Assembly (NCBI GenBank): GCA_018268255.1
Contig: JAFDWX010000004.1
Coordinates: 1-64,000 of the forward strand
Origin: Armatimonadota bacterium
GTDB taxonomy: Bacteria > Armatimonadota > Fimbriimonadia > Fimbriimonadales > Fimbriimonadaceae
Direction: 5' to 3'
Length of the DNA: 64,000 bases
Shown piece after piece: positions 34,285 through 42,880 of this stretch. Every line of letters begins with the position of its first letter. Positions within the stretch are counted from its first letter, which is position 1. Under the pieces are notes generated by a model. It was not told the origin of the DNA, ran no database searches, and worked only from the letters and a program-made list of their open reading frames with translations. A program made the translations under genes and the position numbers.

Positions 34285-35145
34285 CTAGTCTCCCACCGGC
34301 GGTTCGCGGCGGTACCAAAACAGCCGGTCATGGATCTTATTCAAAAATTCATGTTCATCCAGCGTGAGAAGTCGAGTGACCCGGTCGCTCTTCTGGATGG
34401 TTACCGAATCGCCGCTCAAGAGCTGCAGGCGGCTTTGGCCATCACAGCTCAGCAGGGCGTCACCGCGCGTCTCAATCCGGATATCGATCACCGATCGCGG
34501 CCCAAGCACCAACGGTCGTGTCCCTAAGCTGTGGGGGGTGATGGCTGTAAGTACCAAAACATCGGTCGAAGGGTCGATGATGGGACCACCCGCGCTTAAG
34601 TTATAGGCGGTGGAGCCCGTGGGTGTCGAAACCAAAACGCCATCGGCCGGATAGGATGTCAGAAATCGGCCATCCACGGTGACCTCGAAGTTCAGCATCC
34701 TTGTGGTTGCGGCTCGCTGGAGCACGGCTTCATTCAGGGAGTGGAGCGACGCCACCGACTTCCCGGCCCGCCAAAGCTCCGTTTGGAGCATGGTCCGCTC
34801 GTGATACGTGGCCTTTCCATCAAAAAACAGACTGAGAGCCGCACCGATTTCGTGTGGTTCGCACTGAGTGACAAAACCGAATCGCCCGTAGTACACGCCC
34901 AAAATCGGTGTGTCATAGGGTGAGCAGATATGAGCCCCTCGAATCAGCGTGCCGTCACCGCCAAAGGTGATCATGAGATCAGCCTGGCCAAGTTCGTGGG
35001 TACCGAGCGCATCGACTCCCACCAACGGAGCTGCTTCACGGTCTGAAGCAATCGAAGCACAGCGAGCTCTAAGAGCGTTCACTGTGCTTCGTGCCGCCTC
35101 AATTGCGTCGAGACGATGAGTATTGACGAGAAGATGTATCCGCAC
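34285..35145 (-). CDS. nadK: NAD kinase
   Basis: A 286-residue kinase making NADP. The nucleotide site has FGGDGTLIRG (GGDGT), the NE pair in LNEAVLQ, and TPTGSTAYNLSAGGPI. The segment usually read as GxNxGxLGFL is GVYYGRFGFVT here. The start is GTG 35145, 4 nt after the TPR-gene stop. It lies between that gene and the lone ABC ATPase in one transcription unit. Confidence 0.93.
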   Translation of the reverse strand: MRIHLLVNTHRLDAIEAARSTVNALRARCASIASDREAAPLVGVDALGTHELGQADLMITFGGDGTLIRGAHICSPYDTPILGVYYGRFGFVTQCEPHEIGAALSLFFDGKATYHERTMLQTELWRAGKSVASLHSLNEAVLQRAATTRMLNFEVTVDGRFLTSYPADGVLVSTPTGSTAYNLSAGGPIIDPSTDVLVLTAITPHSLGTRPLVLGPRSVIDIRIETRGDALLSCDGQSRLQLLSGDSVTIQKSDRVTRLLTLDEHEFLNKIHDRLFWYRREPPVGD

Positions 35146-35149
35146 GAAC

Positions 35150-36613
35150 CTAGTGCGAATTCTTACTCATTCGTTCCAGATTTTTCTTGGCGTCCTCGTA
35201 ATTTGGATCGATCGCCAGTGCTTTCTGCAGAGTGGCCTTTGCCTCAGCCATCTTGTTGAGCCGCTCCAATGTCACCGCGAGGTTGTTATATGCCGGAAGG
35301 AAATTCACATCGAGCGAGACTGCTTTGCGGAACGACGCCTGTGCGTCGGTCAGCTTGTCATGCTCCAGCTGGAAGAGTCCGATGCCGTTGAGTGCGCGGA
35401 CGTTATTGGGATTGGTCTTGAGCGCTTCGACGTAGTGGTACCGAGCCGATTCCTTTTGGCCAGATTTCCACTGAGCTGCAGCTAAATCTGTCCGAACATC
35501 ATCGCGACTGGGGTTCTTGCGGAGGAATACCTTCCACAACTCCATGGCCTCATCGGTGTGGCCTGTTCGAGCCGCGCACGCGGCGCTATTCAGCAGCGCG
35601 TCCTGATTCTCGGGATCGACGTCCAAGAGCTTCTTGAACACAGCACCGGCGTCCTCAAATTTGTTCTCTCGGAACAGGAGGAGTCCGTAGTTGTTCAGCG
35701 CGTCCTTGTTGTTTGGATCAAGGGCCAAGCTCTTTTCGTAGGCTGCGGATGCACCCTCCCAATCCTGGGCTCGAGAGCGAAGGATGGCGAGGTTGTACCA
35801 ATAGGTTCCGTTTTGGCCCATCGCACCTTCGGCCTTTTCAAAGCAGGCTTTGGCCTTCGCGTTGTCGCCCTTCTTCTCGTACAACTCGCCCAATGCCAGG
35901 CAGGTTGTTGCATCATCCTCGGATTCTGAGCGCTCCAGATACTTGATGGCGTTGTCCGTGTCCTTGACTCTGAAGTACGCATAACCCGCGTTTCGGGCAA
36001 AGGTAACGTTTTCCGGTTTGGTATCCGACGCAGCAGCATAGTTCTTTGCCGCTTCGCCATCCTTGCCTAAACCTTCATATGCAACACCGAGATTGTTATA
36101 AATATAGGGATCTTTGCTATTCAGAGCGGCTGCTTTATCGTATGCGGTGACCGCGGCTCCAAAGTCTTTGCGACGCAAGTAAATTCCGCCGATGTTGTAC
36201 CAAGGCTCGTACATGGAGTTGTTCAATTCCGTAATCTTGGAGTATTGATCCAGAGCCTTCTGATCGTCGCCTGTGCTGACGTAAGCGTTACCTAGGTTGT
36301 TGAGAATTTCGATATCATTGGGCCGAGCTTCGTTGGCTCGCTCCAAAACAGGCAACGCTTTGCTCGCCATATCCTTGCGCATGTAAAGGAAGCCAAGCCA
36401 CGAAAGAACATCAGCGTTGTTGGGATAGTCTTTCTCAAGAGCTTCGAAGGCACCCATCGCACCATCGATGTCGCCATTCTTGTAGATTTCCGAAGCGCTG
36501 ACAACCTTTTTGTTGACCTCAGCTAAGCTGGGATCCTGCGCGGTCGCAAAGCCAGAAAGTGCGAAGGTGCAGACCGCCATCGCCGCCAAAAGCCAGTTTC
36601 TCTTTTTGCCCAT
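35150..36613 (-). CDS. Exported tetratricopeptide repeat protein
   Basis: A 487-residue protein with a signal peptide ending at ATA (residues about 1-25) followed by about 12-13 TPR units that cover almost the whole chain (for example NNLGNAYVSTGDDQKALDQY and NNLGVAYEGLGKDGEAAKNY). TPR arrays are scaffolds for protein complexes; with export signals they often serve envelope assembly. It is 37 nt downstream of purL, and nadK follows closely. The function is unknown. Confidence 0.88.
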   Translation of the reverse strand: MGKKRNWLLAAMAVCTFALSGFATAQDPSLAEVNKKVVSASEIYKNGDIDGAMGAFEALEKDYPNNADVLSWLGFLYMRKDMASKALPVLERANEARPNDIEILNNLGNAYVSTGDDQKALDQYSKITELNNSMYEPWYNIGGIYLRRKDFGAAVTAYDKAAALNSKDPYIYNNLGVAYEGLGKDGEAAKNYAAASDTKPENVTFARNAGYAYFRVKDTDNAIKYLERSESEDDATTCLALGELYEKKGDNAKAKACFEKAEGAMGQNGTYWYNLAILRSRAQDWEGASAAYEKSLALDPNNKDALNNYGLLLFRENKFEDAGAVFKKLLDVDPENQDALLNSAACAARTGHTDEAMELWKVFLRKNPSRDDVRTDLAAAQWKSGQKESARYHYVEALKTNPNNVRALNGIGLFQLEHDKLTDAQASFRKAVSLDVNFLPAYNNLAVTLERLNKMAEAKATLQKALAIDPNYEDAKKNLERMSKNSH

Positions 36614-36650
36614 TATCTTTTTCTCTATATTCCCAGACGAAACTCGTCGC

Positions 36651-38906
36651 TTAGAGAACCTCTATATTTTCTGGGATTATTCGACTGTAAGCCAATGCTA
36701 ATTGTTCTAGGTTCACTGACTCACCATCCAAAACAAACGCAACTTGCGCTTGCCCGCTATATCCACATCGGTAGATTTGCAGATTTTTTGAGTCCGCAAG
36801 TTGCATACAAGGACCCAATTTTCCAGCTTGGACGCCTAAAACAACCATCCCGGGAAATTCACCGTAAATTTTAGAGTCGCTCCTCAGATGTTGCACTGAA
36901 AAGACTTGCTCCGTACTAAATTCTATTCCGACTTTGTTTGGAATGGCCATTTCTGCCAAGCAAACCGCCAAACCGCCATCACTTACATCATGTGCGCATA
37001 GGATCAGTTGCTGCTTGCTGGCTTGAACCAGAAATTCGCATAAATGACGCTCGCCTTCCATGTCTGGCGGAACAGGCAGTCCGTTTTCTATTCCATGAAT
37101 TTCGGCCAGATACTCGCTCGCGCCAAGCCCTTCATGTTTTGTGTACCTGACCGGGTAGCAAACCACGAGCAGTTCCAATGGCTCGTCCGCGGGCAGATCC
37201 ATACGAATCCGTTTGGACGCATCTTCGAGGACCCCTACCATCCCAATAAGCGGTGTCGGAGGCACCTCACCAAGGTCGCTTTGATTATAAAAGCTTACAT
37301 TGCCGCTGATTACGGGCGTGTTCAAAACTTCCGCTGCATCAGCAATTCCTTTCACGGACCGTTCGAACTGCCAATAGACGTGCGGCGCCTCGGGAGAACC
37401 ATAGTTCAACCCATCGGTGATCGCGCGAGGCATCGCTCCAGTGCAAGCTACGTTTCGGGCAGCTTCCGCCACGGCCAACTGACCGCCGACGTACGGATCA
37501 AAGTACACCCAACGGGAATTTCCATCGATCTTGATTGCAATGCCCTTCTGTGTGCCTCTGAGGGCCATTACAGCGGCATCTCCCGCGCCTGGACCAACCG
37601 CCGTCTGCGTTTGGACCTCATGATCGTATTGCTCGTAGACCCACTGCTTGCTGGCAATGTTGGGACTCGCGAGAAGTTGAGGCAGAACCTCTAATCCTCG
37701 GATCGGTACTGAATCGAGTCGAAATGCCTGAGCTTCGCGATAGTACTCAGGTTCCTCTAGGTCGGTCGTATAGGTTGGGCAGTGATCTGTGAGGAGCGTC
37801 GCATCGACGTCTGCCTCGAGCTTCCCGTGGCGGAAGACCCGAACGCGCTTGGAATCTGTCACCGTGCCGATCACGGAAACTGGAACACCCCATTTTCGGC
37901 ATACATCGATGACCTCTTGTTCGCGCCCGAGGTGCGCGACGGCGAGCATCCGTTCTTGGCTCTCGCTCAGCATAAGCTCATAGCCCGTCATGTCGGACTC
38001 ACGCATCGGCACCTTGTCGAGGTCGATTTCCATTCCCACCCCGCCTTTGCTCGACATTTCTATGGTGCTGCAGGTCAGGCCAGCAGCACCCATATCCTGG
38101 ATCGCGACTACGGCACCTGTCTCCAGAGCTTCTAGGGTAGCTTCAATCAGGAGCTTTTCCGCAAAGGGATCTCCGATTTGGACGTTGGGCCGGCGATCAT
38201 TGGAATCTTCGCTGAGTTCTTCGCTCGCAAACGTCGCTCCATGGATTCCGTCTTTCCCGGTGGCCGATCCCATGTACAGGACCGGATTGCCCGGCCCAGC
38301 TGCTCCGGCGGTCGCTATCGAATCCAGAGGAACGACACCCACGCACATGGCATTGACGAGCGGATTTCCGCTGTAGCGCCTGTGGAAACCCACCTCGCCG
38401 CACACTGTGGGGACTCCGACGCAGTTTCCATATCCTCCGATCCCCTCGACGACGTGGCGGACCAAGTAATGGTTGCGATCAACGATCGCAGGATCGGCCT
38501 CACCGTCGCGAATGGGTCCAAATCGCAGAGAGTTCCCGAGGGCGATGGGTCGTGCGCCCATCGTGAAGATGTCGCGGATGATTCCTCCCACTCCCGTGGC
38601 TGCGCCTTGATAGGGCTCGACGGCCGAAGGATGGTTGTGGCTCTCGATCTTCATCGTGATGCCAAGGCCGTCGCCGATGTCGATAATTCCCGCGTTTTCC
38701 AAGCCCTCTCCTTCGAGTGCCTCTTTGTATTTGCTAAAGTAGGAGAGAATCGGACGCGAGTATTTGTAGCCGCAGTGCTCGCTCCACATCACCGCAAACA
38801 TTCCCAGTTCGGTATAGGTCGGTTCCCGGCCCATAAGATCGCATATGAGAGAGAACTCTGAATCCCGAAGACCCATGGCTCGATATGCCTCGGGAGCGAT
38901 GGCCAT
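36651..38906 (-). CDS. purL: Phosphoribosylformylglycinamidine synthase, PurL subunit
   Basis: The 751-residue small-type PurL converts FGAR to FGAM in purine synthesis with PurQ and PurS. Motifs: MWSEHCGYKYSRP near the N terminus, SHNHPSAVEPYQGAATGVGGI, DMGAAGLTCST and the second PurM-like half with SGNVSFYNQS. ATG 38906 is preferred over the tandem ATG 38909 because AAGGG then lies 5 nt away. Its 5' end overlaps a divergent lipoprotein gene by about 30 nt. purQ and purS are not in the window. Confidence 0.96.
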   Translation of the reverse strand: MAIAPEAYRAMGLRDSEFSLICDLMGREPTYTELGMFAVMWSEHCGYKYSRPILSYFSKYKEALEGEGLENAGIIDIGDGLGITMKIESHNHPSAVEPYQGAATGVGGIIRDIFTMGARPIALGNSLRFGPIRDGEADPAIVDRNHYLVRHVVEGIGGYGNCVGVPTVCGEVGFHRRYSGNPLVNAMCVGVVPLDSIATAGAAGPGNPVLYMGSATGKDGIHGATFASEELSEDSNDRRPNVQIGDPFAEKLLIEATLEALETGAVVAIQDMGAAGLTCSTIEMSSKGGVGMEIDLDKVPMRESDMTGYELMLSESQERMLAVAHLGREQEVIDVCRKWGVPVSVIGTVTDSKRVRVFRHGKLEADVDATLLTDHCPTYTTDLEEPEYYREAQAFRLDSVPIRGLEVLPQLLASPNIASKQWVYEQYDHEVQTQTAVGPGAGDAAVMALRGTQKGIAIKIDGNSRWVYFDPYVGGQLAVAEAARNVACTGAMPRAITDGLNYGSPEAPHVYWQFERSVKGIADAAEVLNTPVISGNVSFYNQSDLGEVPPTPLIGMVGVLEDASKRIRMDLPADEPLELLVVCYPVRYTKHEGLGASEYLAEIHGIENGLPVPPDMEGERHLCEFLVQASKQQLILCAHDVSDGGLAVCLAEMAIPNKVGIEFSTEQVFSVQHLRSDSKIYGEFPGMVVLGVQAGKLGPCMQLADSKNLQIYRCGYSGQAQVAFVLDGESVNLEQLALAYSRIIPENIEVL

Positions 38907-39309
38907 CATAGCCCTTATTATGACTGGGACCGCCTGCAGTGGACCCAGTGCAAATTGGGTCGGGACCTGGAAAGGAGCCTATTCAAGCGTTGCGACTCAA
39001 GGCGAGCTTGATCCAACCATGATTCGCGGACTCAGCGCGGTGGTGTTGGAAATCAGAGCGGATGCTTCATTCAAGCTGCAGTGGTTCAGCATTCCGCATG
39101 AAGGCACGGTCGAGTTTGGCAAGGATACGGCAATACTCCACGTAACCCGAATAATGGATCGACCGGTATCAGAGGATTCGATCTGGAATCGGGAAACGAT
39201 CAAGCTCCAGATGAAGTCGAATAGCCTCGCCATCATGACTTCAAATGGAGCTCCGGACCCAACGCCCGTTGAACTGAGGCGTCAGGCCGACAAAACGAGC
39301 GATAACTAA
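38875..39309 (+). CDS. Small predicted lipoprotein
   Basis: About 144 residues with a hydrophobic N terminus (ASGAMAIIALIMTGTACSG) and a Cys placed like a lipidation site, though Gly at -3 is unusual for a lipobox. The remainder begins WVGTWKGAYSS and resembles small beta-barrel, lipocalin-like lipoproteins. The start is uncertain: ATG 38845, 38875 or 38899; all overlap divergent purL. The stop shares 4 nt with the small minus-strand gene. Confidence 0.65.
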   Translation: MARYASGAMAIIALIMTGTACSGPSANWVGTWKGAYSSVATQGELDPTMIRGLSAVVLEIRADASFKLQWFSIPHEGTVEFGKDTAILHVTRIMDRPVSEDSIWNRETIKLQMKSNSLAIMTSNGAPDPTPVELRRQADKTSDN

Positions 39310-39482
39310 GCTGCTCGAGACTGATCTGACGCTCCGCCATCCACGATCTGGAGGAGCTGGTGGCCGTTGACAATGTGCAACGGTACAGCGGGATGAGTTG
39401 CCTCAGCCTCTTCCTTGTGAGGCGTCGTCATAACCATCATTCCGTAAAAAGCTGCCATACCCAAAACATACAGGGTCATCAT
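39306..39482 (-). CDS. 58-residue membrane-anchored small protein
   Basis: A short gene below usual length cut-offs. It begins with tandem ATGs at 39482 and 39479 behind AGGTAGGTG and AAGG, and encodes an N-terminal hydrophobic helix (LYVLGMAAFYGMMVM) followed by a polar tail ending SDQSRAA. The TAG overlaps the stop of the convergent lipoprotein by 4 nt (CTAA). Without it, a 284-base gap would separate that lipoprotein from the AraC gene. It is not recognised as any family. It lies 111 nt downstream of the AraC-type regulator on the same strand and might share its transcript. Confidence 0.5.
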   Translation of the reverse strand: MMTLYVLGMAAFYGMMVMTTPHKEEAEATHPAVPLHIVNGHQLLQIVDGGASDQSRAA

Positions 39483-39593
39483 CCTTGCTACACCTACCTT
39501 TTTGTTTTCGGGACCATCCGAAAAAAGCTTCAGTGGTCCCTATTCCTTCAAGGTCTGTGCCGCGCCCACGTATGGCGATGCAAACAGGTATTG

Positions 39594-40817
39594 CTACGAG
39601 CGAGTTGCGGAAGCCTTCATATCGGTTGGAGTCACCCCAAACCGGCCCGTGAAGGCTCGGCTGAAGTGCGCCGAACTCAGGAATCCCGTCGAACGCGCCA
39701 CGGCGGTGATGCTGAGATCCAAATCAAGGAGCATTCTCCGAGCCTTTTCGAGCCGAACCGCAATGAGATACTTGTGGAATGGCTGGCCCGTCGCCTGTTT
39801 GAACAAATAGCGAAAATGCGAGGTCGAGAGCCCCACAGCATCCGCCAACTCCGCGTCGGAGAGCGACTTTGCGAAATTCTTGTCGATGTACGCAAGCGCT
39901 CGGTCAATCGCAGCGTGGGTCGGGTTGTCATCGCGGTCGAACAGAGTCCTCGTGACATCCTCTGCCATGCGCGCGGTCAGAGTCTGGACCTCTTCAAGCG
40001 TGCTTGCCTCTTCGAGCTTTCGTGCGGCAGTCAAGACGAATCGGTGCATCTCTCGAGACGCTCCCAACTCCAGCAAAGCAGCGGCAATCACAGAAAGGAA
40101 GGTCAACGCGATGCCGCGCGCCTCGTCGAGTTCCATGAGTGGAACGCTGACGCTTCCTTCGAACTGCTTGAGAGCTCTCTGGAACCGCACTCGGTCGCCG
40201 ACTCGGATAACCGCCCCCAATTCGTCGAGGGAGACGCCTTTGCTCTGGTGGTGGAACGGACAGCCGGCTCGATTCTCAAAATCGAACCAAACATCGAACA
40301 CGTAAAACTTCGCTCCAGTTCCGCGTTTCGAAAACTGGACCTGTGTCAGGTCCCGAATGCTGGGAATGTCGATCGAGACCAAATCGAGTCTCGCTTTGGA
40401 CCGATCCAAATCCACCTTCCCCACTGTGCTTACTGAGATCCCATCTCCAAACGAGCGGTTGATCGTTTCAACTTCGTAGGGAGAGACAAAATGCACACCA
40501 CCCCGCAGTGGGTAGGTAACTGCCTTCCCAGATTCGGTTGTCACCGTGACGAGTGCACCCGGGGCAGTTCCATTGCGATCTTTAGATTTGAGCTCGCATT
40601 GAAATATTCCCAACAAGTGGATGGCAGTGCATTCACCGCCGATCTTGGGTGGCACCACGGTTAGCACTCCAGCATTGGGCGTTCCAAATTTGTCGCGCCC
40701 TCCCGTTTCCCATGCCGGTAATCCGGCGGATTCGCCTACCGGGGTGCCATAGCCCTTTTCGAGGCGAACACCGTCGACCGGGCGGTCAAACTCCGCCTCG
40801 ACCGTCAAACATCGCAT
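39594..40817 (-). CDS. AraC-family transcriptional regulator with long sensor region
   Basis: A 407-residue protein. The C-terminal 100 residues are an AraC double helix-turn-helix (SDAELADAVGLSTSHFRYLFK and AVARSTGFLSSAHFSRAFTGRFGVTP). The first 170 residues are beta-rich and unassigned; a mid-region of about 130 residues has CPFHHQSKG and helices and may bind a ligand. ATG 40817 follows GGAG at 8 nt and lies 3 nt after the stop of a peptide-binding lipoprotein, so sensor lipoprotein and regulator are co-expressed. Confidence 0.88.
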   Translation of the reverse strand: MRCLTVEAEFDRPVDGVRLEKGYGTPVGESAGLPAWETGGRDKFGTPNAGVLTVVPPKIGGECTAIHLLGIFQCELKSKDRNGTAPGALVTVTTESGKAVTYPLRGGVHFVSPYEVETINRSFGDGISVSTVGKVDLDRSKARLDLVSIDIPSIRDLTQVQFSKRGTGAKFYVFDVWFDFENRAGCPFHHQSKGVSLDELGAVIRVGDRVRFQRALKQFEGSVSVPLMELDEARGIALTFLSVIAAALLELGASREMHRFVLTAARKLEEASTLEEVQTLTARMAEDVTRTLFDRDDNPTHAAIDRALAYIDKNFAKSLSDAELADAVGLSTSHFRYLFKQATGQPFHKYLIAVRLEKARRMLLDLDLSITAVARSTGFLSSAHFSRAFTGRFGVTPTDMKASATRS

Positions 40818-40820
40818 ATC

Positions 40821-42425
40821 TTAATCTCCGAGACTTAACGAAACATGGGGCAAATGGCCGAACGCAGATTCTTTGATGCCCTTTACCCGCGAACTGATCA
40901 GTTCAGCATCTCGCTGAAAATAGAGGGGCAGCCAGGGTGCATCCTGGAGCAGTAAGTCCTCGGCTTGCTGGTATTTCGCATTCCGAGCCGGGCCGTCGGG
41001 CATGATGTCTGCCTCGGCGCAGAGCTTGTCGACAGCCGCATTGGAGTAGCCCATTTTGTTTTCTGGGCCATGAGTGGTGAGCATGATCGTGAGGAAGTTC
41101 TCAGCATCGAGATAATCCGCCGCCCAGCGCATGTGGAAGATTTCCAGCTTCCCTTCGTCTCGCTTTCGCAGATAGGCGCCCCACTCCATACTCTTTAAGG
41201 TTACATTGACTCCGAGATTCTTCTTCAGTTGAGCCTGAATCGCCTCGGCGACGATCTTGATGTCTGGCCTGCTATCTCGGAAATTGAGTTCAAGCGCAGG
41301 CATTTTGCTGGGATCCGCAAATCCCGCGGACGTTAATAACTGCTTAGCCCCTGCAGGGTCGTACGGCAGCGCCTGAGTCACCTCGCGATATCCAGGGACA
41401 GCCGGAGGAAGAATGCTCTTGGCCGGTTTGTTGATTCCGCCAAGGAGTTCCCCAACGATGGTGTCGCGGTCGATTGCCATTGCAAACGCCTTTCGGACGA
41501 GAGGATTCTTGAACGGCTCATAGCTATTCGGGGCGAATCCCACGTACCAAATTGCGGGACGGTCGAAGAATTTCAAATCGCTCTTGAACTTCGGGTCCTT
41601 TTCCAGCGCGGGCACATCTTGCCTTTCCAGCATCACCAAATCGAGTTCACCGTTCTTAAACTTTAAGAGTCTAGTAGCCGCATCTTTGATCACAGGGCGC
41701 TCGATCTTCTCGATCTTCGGCGCGCCACCCCAGTAGTCAGCGTTTGCCGTCAGTTCAAAAAGCTGGTCCACCGCGTATCGCATCGGCTTAAAGGGGCCTG
41801 TTCCCACCATCTGCTCAGTACTGGTGATTTCGCTATCCGGCGGCACACTTTCCTTGGGCAGGACGGCGCCGACCAGATAGGTGAGTTTCGGCAAAAAGAA
41901 CGGAATGGGCCGCGTGATGTGGATCTCGATTGTCTTCTCGTCCACAACTTTGATCCCGGAAACCTCTGCAGCTTTCCCTGCGAGTTTGTCCGCGACTCCT
42001 ACGATGTCGCTTAAGTAGGTGGGTGCGACTGTGGATGCAAGCTTGGGATTGGTGGCTCGCTCATAACTCCACTTGACGTCTTCAGCGGTAACGGCACGTC
42101 CGTTGTGAAATTTTGCCCCTTCGCGGAGGGTGAAAACGTACGTTTGGCCGTTATCTTTCACGTCCCACTTCTCGGCGAGTTTGCCCACAACCTGGTTGTT
42201 TTCATCCCAGCCAACGAGACCCTCGAACACCTGCTGAAGGAGATCGATCGTGTCTCCATCTTCCACCTTGTGCGGGTCCAACGTTGTGGGCGATGTAACG
42301 ATTGGATATCGAAACGTGTTTTCCTTGCCTTTGCTCGCCTGTTTGGAAAAGCTTCCGCCAGGACCACCGCATCCCGCCAGAACAAACAAAGTCAAAATCG
42401 ACAGCAGAGTCAAAATCCGCACCAT
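40821..42425 (-). CDS. Oligopeptide-binding lipoprotein (SBP family 5)
   Basis: A 534-residue extracytoplasmic solute-binding lipoprotein: signal with lipobox VLAGC, then the family 5 fold with TTLDPHKVEDGDT, FEGLVGWDENNQ, LREGAKFHNGRAVTAEDVKWSY and NPLVRKAFAMAIDRD. It binds peptides or other solutes for a DppBCDF-like importer, but no permease is adjacent. The gene pairs with the AraC regulator. A TAACCT hexamer lies 6 nt before the ATG. Confidence 0.93.
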   Translation of the reverse strand: MVRILTLLSILTLFVLAGCGGPGGSFSKQASKGKENTFRYPIVTSPTTLDPHKVEDGDTIDLLQQVFEGLVGWDENNQVVGKLAEKWDVKDNGQTYVFTLREGAKFHNGRAVTAEDVKWSYERATNPKLASTVAPTYLSDIVGVADKLAGKAAEVSGIKVVDEKTIEIHITRPIPFFLPKLTYLVGAVLPKESVPPDSEITSTEQMVGTGPFKPMRYAVDQLFELTANADYWGGAPKIEKIERPVIKDAATRLLKFKNGELDLVMLERQDVPALEKDPKFKSDLKFFDRPAIWYVGFAPNSYEPFKNPLVRKAFAMAIDRDTIVGELLGGINKPAKSILPPAVPGYREVTQALPYDPAGAKQLLTSAGFADPSKMPALELNFRDSRPDIKIVAEAIQAQLKKNLGVNVTLKSMEWGAYLRKRDEGKLEIFHMRWAADYLDAENFLTIMLTTHGPENKMGYSNAAVDKLCAEADIMPDGPARNAKYQQAEDLLLQDAPWLPLYFQRDAELISSRVKGIKESAFGHLPHVSLSLGD

Positions 42426-42431
42426 AGTTAA

Positions 42432-42437
42432 AGGTTA
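42432..42437 (-). promoter_or_regulatory. Putative leaderless -10 (TAACCT) of the peptide-binding lipoprotein
   Basis: TAACCT on the minus strand, 6 nt from the ATG; the same hexamer and spacing occur at ridA. A weak -35 (TGACCA) lies 17 nt further upstream. Confidence 0.4.
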
Positions 42438-42457
42438 CCCTGTATGGTGCGGTATGG

Positions 42458-42850
42458 TCAGCGGCCAAGCTTGAACGAAGGTGGTTCGGTTTCCATACCG
42501 TAGGCGCGCTGAACGGCTTCGCTTCGATAGGCGATGAGAAGCGGCGCGCAGAATGGAGCCCAAATGCAGCCTGCTGCGCTGACACTGAGATTGATCAGAT
42601 GACAAAGATACACCCAAGGTTTTAGCGGCAGAATGGCCATTACAAGGTTGAGAATTGCGAGGATCGCGCCCAGTGCGGCCATGAATATCCGAAGAGAGTC
42701 CCCTAGCATCCCGCCGATCAGATCATCAAGCGAGGAAAATACCGATAGATTAAGCATGACCACCGCGGCCACTGCGTTGAGGACGACCATTACCCAGCAG
42801 AACACCCGATTCCAGAAGATCGCTTTTGGCAGGGATGGTTGTAAACTCAT
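42458..42850 (-). CDS. Small integral membrane protein
   Basis: A 130-residue protein with about four hydrophobic segments (for example VFCWVMVVLNAVAAVVML and FMAALGAILAILNLVMAIL). The polar C-terminal 25 residues are likely cytoplasmic. No family is recognised. It lies 32 nt upstream of the peptide-binding lipoprotein, on the same strand. Confidence 0.65.
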   Translation of the reverse strand: MSLQPSLPKAIFWNRVFCWVMVVLNAVAAVVMLNLSVFSSLDDLIGGMLGDSLRIFMAALGAILAILNLVMAILPLKPWVYLCHLINLSVSAAGCIWAPFCAPLLIAYRSEAVQRAYGMETEPPSFKLGR

Positions 42851-42880
42851 GCGAAACGACCAGTGAGGCTAGAGGAGAAA

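Noticed and set aside
39360-40436. 358-codon plus-strand open frame
   Set aside because: It lies almost entirely antisense to the AraC gene, whose helix-turn-helix is unmistakable; its protein has no recognisable features.
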